DNA of 64,000 nucleotides from Cephalopachus bancanus. Lineage: Eukaryota; Chordata; Mammalia; Primates; Tarsiidae. The notes beneath the pieces were generated by a model. The model worked only from the letters and a program-made list of their open reading frames with translations. It was not told the origin of the DNA and did not search any database. The stretch lies in contig JAPVLO010000400.1 of assembly GCA_027257055.1 (NCBI GenBank), positions 558,001 to 622,000 on the forward strand, read 5' to 3'. Each line of letters opens with the position of its first letter. Positions within the stretch are counted from its first letter, which is position 1. Both the position numbers and the translations under genes were made by a program. Below, in pieces: positions 58,431 to 64,000 of the stretch.

Positions 58431-58883
58431 TAATTTTTTGATTTTTATTGTAGAGATGAGGTCTTGCCAAATTGCCCAGGCTGTTCTCAAACCCATGGGC
58501 TCAGGCAATCCTCTCACTTCAGCTTCCCAAAGTGCTGGGATTATAGGTATGAACCACTGCACCCGAACTTTTTTTTTTTTTAATTTAGAGACAAAGTTTT
58601 GTTGTGTTACCCAGGCTGGTCTGGAACTCCTGGGTTCAAGAATCCTCCTGCCTTGGCCCCCCAAAGTGCTGAGATTACAGGTGTGAGCCACCTTGCCTGG
58701 CCCATGTTCTTTTATACCCAACTCCTTTCAACCTGCTGCTCTCCCTGTTGGCAAGCCCTTTGTCTGTTCTGTTAGAGGATTCACCCTTCATGCTTCACCC
58801 AGTGTAAATGTCACTTCATTCTGGCTGGAATAGCTCTCTCTCACTCTGCACTCTCTGATTCTCTGGTGTACACTGCCTTTTTG

Positions 58884-59185
58884 TTTTTCTTTCTGCTTTT
58901 GTTTTTTTTGGGTTGGAGTCTCACTCTGTCGCCCAGACTGGAGTGCAGTGGCCGCTCCCGGCCACCGCAGCCTCGACCTGCTGGGCTCCGGCGATCCTTC
59001 CGCCTCAGCCTTCCAAGTAGCCGGAATTACAGGCATGTGCTACCACGCCCGGCTGATTTTTTTTTGATTTATTGTAGAGATGAGGTCTCGCTGCCCAGGC
59101 GGATCTCGAACCCGCGGGCTCAGGCAATCCACTCACCTCAGCCTCCCAAAGGCGCGGGATTACAGGCTGAGCCACCGAGCCCGGC
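58884..59185 (-). mobile_element. Alu, young subfamily, full length
   Basis: GGGTTGGAGTCTCACTCTG to GAGCCACCGAGCCCGGC, nearly the consensus throughout. ACACTGCCTTTTTG (58870-58883) and ACACTGCATTTTTG (59186-59199). Confidence 0.96.
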
Positions 59186-59199
59186 ACACTGCATTTTTG

Positions 59200-59925
59200 C
59201 TTGTATTATAAATACACACTCATAGTGAGGTGGTGAGGCAGGAACAAGGAGCTTATTCTGTTCAGTATCGCCAGTCCTTTGCTGACAATAGGTGGTGTAT
59301 ACATGTATGCCAAATGGCTTAATGAGTTGAGGCCATATATCTCTCTCCCCCTGCTAGAAGCCCCATCAAAGCTCAGCCTAGGAGGCCCAACCTGTTCTGA
59401 TCAGTGACATCACACAGAAGAGAATGGAGACATCTGCATACAAGTGGACATACCCTTTTCACCTGTTTACCTGATCCAGTATCACTTTCAAACCGAGCTG
59501 GTCCTTGTCAGTTCATCTGTCAGGCTCCTTTGCTGGTGGCTTGCTAGCTGGGATTAGCCAATAGGAGGCACTGGCTGAGACCGGAGGGAGGGAAGAGAGG
59601 AAGGTCTAGGTATTTCTTCTCCATTCCCTCCCTACTTTGACTTCCTATCTCTGACATTAGCTGCACAGATGAACAGAGAAGATGGAAAACGGATCTGGGA
59701 AGGAGTATGTGGAGAACTACCCCAGAGGTCATTTCTGAAGGAATTTCAGGATGTTCTGTCTGTCCTCATGGGTCAGCATTTGGGACAGAAGGCCACAGGT
59801 CAAGTTTGAGGATGGGTTCTCCAGGCTTTTGCAGTGGCCTGGGCTCAGCCCAGATTGCTGCTCATGTGTAAAAGTCAGTTGACCAGACAGAGATAGGCAG
59901 GCAAGGACCAAGGCGGAAGGTCACC
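59200..59925. other. No gene recognised; possible unnamed LTR piece at 59540-59720
   Basis: GGGATTAGCCAATAGGAGGC and GAAGAGAGGAAGGTCTAGG have the ring of a common LTR or MER repeat, but I cannot name it. Otherwise unassigned. Confidence 0.4.
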
Positions 59926-59938
59926 AAAAGTCTTCACC

Positions 59939-60020
59939 CAGGGGCAACCCCTTTGGGTCCCTCCCACTGTGGGAGCTTCTCTGTCCTCTCAATAAATCCT
60001 GCTTTCTCACTTAAAACAAA
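59939..60020 (+). mobile_element. Tiny poly(A) retrocopy of an LTR-like sequence, copy 1
   Basis: GGGCAACCCCTTTGGGTCCC, CACTGTGGGAGCTTCTCTG, CTCTCAATAAATCCTGC, TTTCTCAC then an A-rich tail. AAAAGTCTTCACC is duplicated at 59926-59938 and 60021-60033. An AATAAA lies about 15 bases before the tail. The wording recalls the R region of gammaretrovirus-like primate LTRs. The insert is about 82 bases. Confidence 0.85.
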
Positions 60021-60082
60021 AAAAGTCTTCACCAAAATCTAAATGGAAATGCCATCTTGATGGAACACTTGATAAAGTTTTT

Positions 60083-60166
60083 TTTTTTTTTTTTTTTGAG
60101 AAAGCAGGATTTATTGAGAGGACAGAAAAGCTCCCACAGTGGAAGGGGACCCGAAGGGGATGCCCA
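60083..60166 (-). mobile_element. Tiny poly(A) retrocopy of the same LTR-like sequence, copy 2, inverted
   Basis: T-run, GAGAAAGCAGGATTTATTG, AGAGGACAGAAAAGCTCCC, GGACCCGAAGGGGATGCCC: the complement of copy 1 with a few substitutions and the same start point. ATAAAGTTTTT is duplicated at 60072-60082 and 60167-60177. Confidence 0.87.
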
Positions 60167-60184
60167 ATAAAGTTTTTCATGCTG

Positions 60185-60500
60185 TTTCATAGACATTCTT
60201 TCATTAGCTCCCCTAACATTCCCTTGAGATAAACACTTTGCCAGGGAGAAGACTGACTTGATCAAGGTGACTGGGTAAGTAAACAGTGAAACAGACCCGA
60301 GTTTTTTGACATCCAGCCTGTGGTCTTCCCAGATTTGATCTGGGCTCCATTCCCAGGCCCACCCTTTATGAGTCATGTGACTTAGTACAAGTGACTCGAT
60401 TTCTCTGTGTCTCAGTTTCTTCGCCTATAAGACAAGCAGAATATGTTCTTGTAAAGATTCTATGAGAGAGGCGACTTCTTAAAGACTGGGAAAGGAATAG
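60185..60500. mobile_element. Two MIR fragments
   Basis: 60185-60330 (CTAACATTCCCTTGAGATAAAC, GATCAAGGTGACTGGGTAAG) and 60360-60490 complement (GACTCGATTTCTCTGTGTCTC, TTGTAAAGATTCTATGAGAG). Confidence 0.65.
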
Positions 60501-60761
60501 CACTTGGGGTTTTCCATGAGATTCCAAGATCAGATCCTCTGGAGAGCAAGAGACTGATGCCCTGCTGGGCCCACAGACAGCTGGAAGGACCATGGGAGGA
60601 GTCCCCGAGCCTGGCTGATGGATGGTGTGAGCCTCAGGCTTCCTGCATGATCCCAGCAGCTGGAAGAAACTCTCCTTACCCAGTGACTACATGGCACATG
60701 CCATGAGCAGGCAGGTGGGGAGGAAACAGATTTAATTCTAATATTTAAAAATAAAGAAATT

Positions 60762-61020
60762 GGCTGGGTGTGGTGGCTCAAACCTGTAATCCCAGCACTT
60801 TGGGAGGCTGAGGCGAGAGGATCACCTGAGCCCAGGGGTTCGAGACCAGCCTGGACAACTTGGTGAGACCTCATCTCTACAATACATCAAAAAATTAGCT
60901 GGGCATGGTAGCGCACGCCTGTAGTTCTGGCTACTTGGAAGGCTGAGGCAGAAGGATCGCCTGAGCCCAGAAAATTGACGCCGGGGTGACAGAGTAAGAC
61001 TCCTACTAGAAAGAAAAAAA
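60762..61020 (+). mobile_element. Alu, intermediate type, with a right-arm deletion
   Basis: TGGCTGGGTGTGGTGGCTC to GAAGGATCGCCTGAGCCCAG, then jumps to GCCGGGGTGACAGAG; about 35 bases missing before the A-rich tail. Confidence 0.93.
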
Positions 61021-62499
61021 GGAAATTAATATTTTTCTGTAAAAAAAATTAAGTAGAATTACTTTCCATAGTGCCTAGCACTTGGGTGCTACATACTAGT
61101 TAGCTCCCCTTTGCATATTTAATACTGAAAGTTAAGTCTGGCTCATCACTAGCAGGATTTTGGAACACAGCCTAGTTCTTCATAGCTTGAAGACATCCTA
61201 TCCCCACTGGGGCAAGAGGAGCCTGGTGAGGTTGAGGGGTGGGTGACAGCAGGCTACCCAGTAGTTGCCATCCAGGGGCAGGGCAGGAGCTACCAGAGGG
61301 GCCCTTATCACTCACATTGCTGGGGAAGAATGCAGAAACCAGCAGAGTAGAGCTGTTCTGGCCCCCACCTGCCTCCAGGTCACCTTCATCACTAGGGTGA
61401 CCATCTCAGCGCACCATACAAGGTGTGTGTATGTATGTGCATGTATCATGAGTCTGTATTATATATGCATGAGTGTGCATACATGTGTATCGCATATATG
61501 ACTGTGTGCTCATACGTGTGTGTATTCGTGTGTGTGTGTGTCCCACATGCCCTAAAGAAAAGGATGCTAGCTGGGCCTTCAATGTCAGCCACAGTGAGTC
61601 AGGGAGATAGAAACAATGCTGGCAAGTGACCTTCACCGCCATCCTCTATACTTGAGGCAAGTGCCCAAAGGCACCTGAAGTCCAGAAAGTGTTTGGAGAG
61701 CTAAGGGCAGAGGGGACAATTCTCTACCTGAAATGACTGCCAGGTGTGTGGCATGGTCCTGGAACGCACTGCAGAGCTGCCCCCTCCCCCCGCCTCTGCG
61801 TCACCTGGATCATGCAGGCTAATTAAAGGAAAGAAGAGTTGGGGGTGGTGCGAAGGGGGAGCTGCAGGCGGGCATAGCTGAGGGGGGGAGGGGCAGGTGC
61901 TCCCGTGTTTGGAGTCAGGAGGCGTGAAAACGAATCCCAGCATTGCAGCCTCAGGCACGTTATTACTGAAGCCTGTTTCTTCAACTGAGAAATATGAATC
62001 TTAGTCCTCATGTCACAAAGAGGACCTTCGTCATAGTTGTGGTAAATTATAAGTATATTAATGTCTGTACCACCCACCCCAAGAGGCATGGTGTCTATTT
62101 TGCTGTATCCTTAACGTCTGCAGGGCCTGGCCATAACAAGTGCTCAATAGATGCTTCAAATGCCTGGTCAGAAAGTACCATCACAGCTCCTGGTGTTGGT
62201 TTTGATGGCACCTGTGGGCACACAAAAGATTGGGAGATTCTCTGGGTGAAAGCCACCGGGCTGTGAGCCCCTGGGAAACTGCTCTGAAGCTGAGAGTCAG
62301 AAACAGGATCCATGTGTGCCTGTGAGGGGAGATCTCAGGAGTCACCAGCAGGGTACCCTCCCTAAGAACTATACTCCAGCCGCTTGCAATCGGCTCTGCA
62401 TCCCACCTGTTGCCTTAGAACCCAAGAGAAGGATGCCCACAATAGCACAATCCCTGGCAGCACTGGAAGGACAAACAGGCATAACCAAAATTCTGTTCT
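61021..62499. other. No gene; (TG)-rich run at 61421-61544 and MIR/L2 remains
   Basis: The imperfect TGTATG/GTGTGT tract is at 61421-61544. MIR-like wording is at 61905-62060 (GGCGTGAAAACGAATCCCAG, CAACTGAGAAATATGAATC) and 62090-62165 is L2/MIR-like (GGCCATAACAAGTGCTCAATAG). The rest is unassigned. Confidence 0.5.
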
Positions 62500-62512
62500 A
62501 AAAATAATAACA

Positions 62513-62823
62513 GGCCAGGCTCGGTGGCTCAGTCTGTAATCCCAGCACTTTGGGAGGCCGAGGAGAGTGGATTGCCTGAGCCCATGGGTTTGAGACCAGA
62601 CCAGGCAACTTGGTGAGACCTTGTCTCTACAATAAATCAAAAAAATAATCCAGGCGTGGTAGTGTGTGTCTGTAGTTCCGGCTACTTGGAAGGCTGAGGC
62701 AGAAGGATCTCTGGAGCCCAGCAGGTCAACGCTGGGATGGCCATGAGTATGCCACTGCACTCCAGCCTGGGCAACAGACTGAGATCACAACTTAAAAAAC
62801 AATAATAAAATGAATAAAGAAAT
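62513..62823 (+). mobile_element. Alu, young/intermediate, full length
   Basis: GGCCAGGCTCGGTGGCTCAG to ACAACTTAAAAAACAATAAT tail. AAAAATAATAACA (62500-62512) and AAAAATAATAGCA (62824-62836). It is the repeat nearest to the SIAH3 exon, about 390 bases away. Confidence 0.94.
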
Positions 62824-62836
62824 AAAAATAATAGCA

Positions 62837-63181
62837 ATGATAAAATAGAAAAAAAAAAACACTGACCTTCGTTGCCTGCACAAAAATATTAACACAGAAT
62901 CAAACAAGGAAAAAAAGTGTTTTGTGTTCTTTATAACTGATGACTTTCTTAGTGCATGTTATTTGAGGGGAAAATTGCCTATTTGCTCATTTGCCTTGTT
63001 AAAGAATCAGAAAGGTATGAATGCTGCATTTTCTTGGTGTTTTTAGAATCTCGACACCCCCCCATCCCTGTCCCATGTTTTTGTTTGTTTTTAAGAAACG
63101 AACCTTTCTCACTGGAGAGTCTGCTTTTAACACTCTGAACACCAGGGGCTCATGGCCAGGGAGAGTGCCAGGCCTCCCCCC
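62837..63181. other. Intron end upstream of the SIAH3 exon, no repeat recognised
   Basis: About 345 bases of unique-looking intron sequence with a (GTTT)-rich bit near 63080, leading to the branch point. Confidence 0.5.
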
Positions 63182-63208
63182 AGCTAACGCTCTTCTCTTT
63201 CCTTACAG
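63182..63208 (+). promoter_or_regulatory. SIAH3: Splice acceptor of SIAH3 intron 1 (branch point, pyrimidine tract, AG)
   Basis: A CTAAC at 63184-63188 fits the mammalian branch-point consensus, with its A about 21 bases before the exon. It is followed by the pyrimidine tract CTCTTCTCTTTCCTTACAG ending at 63208. The next codon TAT (Tyr) is in frame with the Sina domain, so a phase-0 junction is likely if it is a complete codon. Joining to exon 1 cannot be checked because that exon is not in the window. Confidence 0.9.
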
Positions 63209-63883
63209 TATGTGTCCAGTCGTCGTGCCATCACCCAGAGCACTCCAGAGCAAGGCAGCTTCCACCCACACCACCTCACCCACCACCACTGCCACCACTG
63301 CCACCGCCACCACCTCCGCCACCACGCCTGCCCCCACCACCTTCACCACCAGGAGGCAGGGCTGCACGCCGCCCAGGTGACGCCCTGCATGTGCACATGC
63401 CCCTTGTTCTCCTGCCAGTGGGAAGGCCACCTGGAGGTGGTGGTGCCCCACCTGCGGCAGATTCACAGGGTTGACATCCTCCAGGGAGCTGAGATCGTCT
63501 TCCTGGCCACGGACATGCACCTGCCCGCACCAGCCGATTGGATCATCATGCACTCCTGCCTCGGCCACCACTTCCTGCTGGTGCTGAGGAAACAGGAGAG
63601 GCACGAAGGGCACCCCCAGTTCTTTGCCACCATGATGCTGATTGGGACCCCCACCCAGGCCGACTGCTTCACCTATCGCCTGGAGCTCAACAGAAACCAT
63701 CGGCGTCTCAAATGGGAAGCCACCCCCCGGTCTGTCCTTGAGTGTGTGGACTCGGTGATTACTGATGGGGACTGCCTCGTCCTCAACACCTCGCTGGCCC
63801 AGCTCTTCTCCGACAATGGCAGTCTTGCCATTGGGATCGCCATCACTGCAACGGAGGTCCGCTCCTCAGAAGCCGAGATGTGA
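63209..63883 (+). CDS. SIAH3: SIAH3 terminal coding exon (partial gene; exon 1 outside window)
   Basis: Seen: after a splice acceptor the frame opens with Y-V-S-S-R-R and runs 224 codons to a TGA at 63881. Residues 19-47 of the exon are a histidine-rich tract (17 His of 29). C64, C69, H81 and H86 form the second SIAH-type zinc finger (CPLFSC..., PHLRQIH). Residues 88 to about 220 are the Sina/TRAF-like substrate-binding domain, with FLATDMHLP, LVLRKQE, ATPRSV and DCLVLNTSLAQLF. Known: SIAH1/2 are RING E3 ubiquitin ligases; SIAH3 keeps the Sina domain but lacks the RING, and has been reported as a mitochondrial protein that lowers Parkin recruitment to damaged mitochondria. Human SIAH3 is about 269 residues, so exon 1 should supply about 45. 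The frame is intact with no stop or frameshift and looks functional. The Met start is not here; no internal codon should be used as the start. Identification is from remembered family sequence and is very strong. Confidence 0.97.
   Translation, partial: YVSSRRAITQSTPEQGSFHPHHLTHHHCHHCHRHHLRHHACPHHLHHQEAGLHAAQVTPCMCTCPLFSCQWEGHLEVVVPHLRQIHRVDILQGAEIVFLATDMHLPAPADWIIMHSCLGHHFLLVLRKQERHEGHPQFFATMMLIGTPTQADCFTYRLELNRNHRRLKWEATPRSVLECVDSVITDGDCLVLNTSLAQLFSDNGSLAIGIAITATEVRSSEAEM
63263..63349 (+). repeat. SIAH3: CAC/CAT-rich tract encoding the SIAH3 histidine-rich region
   Basis: An 87-base imperfect CAC/CAT trinucleotide run encodes 17 histidines with interspersed Cys, Arg and Leu. The interruptions (three TGC, one CGC) break pure codon repeats, which should limit slippage. 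It lies where SIAH1/2 carry their RING/first zinc-finger segment, so it is the structural hallmark of SIAH3. Confidence 0.85.
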
Positions 63884-64000
63884 GTCCAGGAGCCACAGGC
63901 TGCTCCCACACAGCCACCCCTCATCAGAGACTCTGCCTGCGCTCCTTGGACCGCCCAGTGCCAGGACTCCAGACTCCTTCTTATCCTTTTCTTCCTTACT
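63884..64000 (+). other. SIAH3: Start of SIAH3 3' untranslated region
   Basis: Sequence directly after the TGA stop, without a poly(A) signal before the window ends. It is unique-looking and GC-balanced. The rest of the 3'UTR lies outside. Confidence 0.85.

Larger units (their letters stand above)
57925..58702 (-). mobile_element. Old Alu split by an Alu that is itself split by an L1 end
   Basis: Outer Alu right arm 57925-58060 (GTTGGAGTTTCACTCTGTTGC ... ACCAGCTAATTTTTTTG) and left arm about 58580-58702 (AGAGACAAAGTTTTGTTG ... GTGAGCCACCTTGCCTGGCC). Inside, a second Alu occupies 58084-58275 and 58431-58567, and its middle holds the L1 3' end at 58276-58430. Confidence 0.88.

Noticed and set aside
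58293..58721. 142-codon minus-strand open frame
   Set aside because: It reads through the nested Alu/L1/Alu block; GKVAHTCNLSTLGGQGR and similar wording is Alu translation.
63203..63700. 165-codon minus-strand frame over the SIAH3 exon
   Set aside because: Antisense shadow of the SIAH3 coding sequence; the His-codon tract becomes a Val/Gly-rich text.

Overview
The window is primate nuclear DNA with one recognisable protein-coding segment. At the far right (63209-63883, + strand) lies the last coding exon of SIAH3, preceded by a good splice acceptor and followed by the start of its 3' untranslated region. I found no sequence like the short first coding exon of SIAH3 to the left. The remaining 63.2 kb is therefore best read as SIAH3 intron 1, a very long intron in other primates too, although upstream intergenic sequence cannot be formally excluded.

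The organism is inferred from the repeats. About 36 Alu-type insertions are present. The youngest share a consensus with a CTCGGTGGCTCAGCCTG head, an AATAAATCAAAAAA linker and a CTCCAACTCAAAA end. These are true dimeric Alus, so this is a primate. They lack the extra inter-arm segment of lemur and galago Alus and do not match anthropoid AluS/Y. Together with a short-3'UTR L1 lineage this points to a tarsier-type haplorhine. That is an inference from memory of the families, not a database result.

Layout: 0-2.7 kb holds an AluJ, a MIR and a nested L1/Alu/L1 cluster. 2.7-20 kb holds scattered MIR, L2 and Alu copies, an L1 3' end, a hAT transposon with target duplication inside L2 and two copies of a 150 bp duplicated segment. 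20-24.6 kb includes two repeat-poor AT-rich blocks that may be regulatory. 24.7-32.5 kb is rich in LTR-type repeats and microsatellites. 38-41 kb is an old antisense L1 followed by an L2 split by an Alu and a second duplicated segment. 44-53 kb carries more young Alus and an unexplained 142-codon antisense reading frame. 54.9-57.6 kb is the best candidate for conserved non-coding regulatory DNA (clustered ATTA/TAAT motifs). 57.9-58.7 kb is a three-level nested insertion. 59.9-60.2 kb contains two tiny poly(A)-tailed retrocopies of the same LTR-like sequence in opposite orientation, the most unusual thing in the window.

No tRNA, rRNA, CRISPR or bacterial-type feature was seen. Nearly all other open reading frames are antisense or sense readings of Alu, L1, LTR or microsatellite DNA and were left out.
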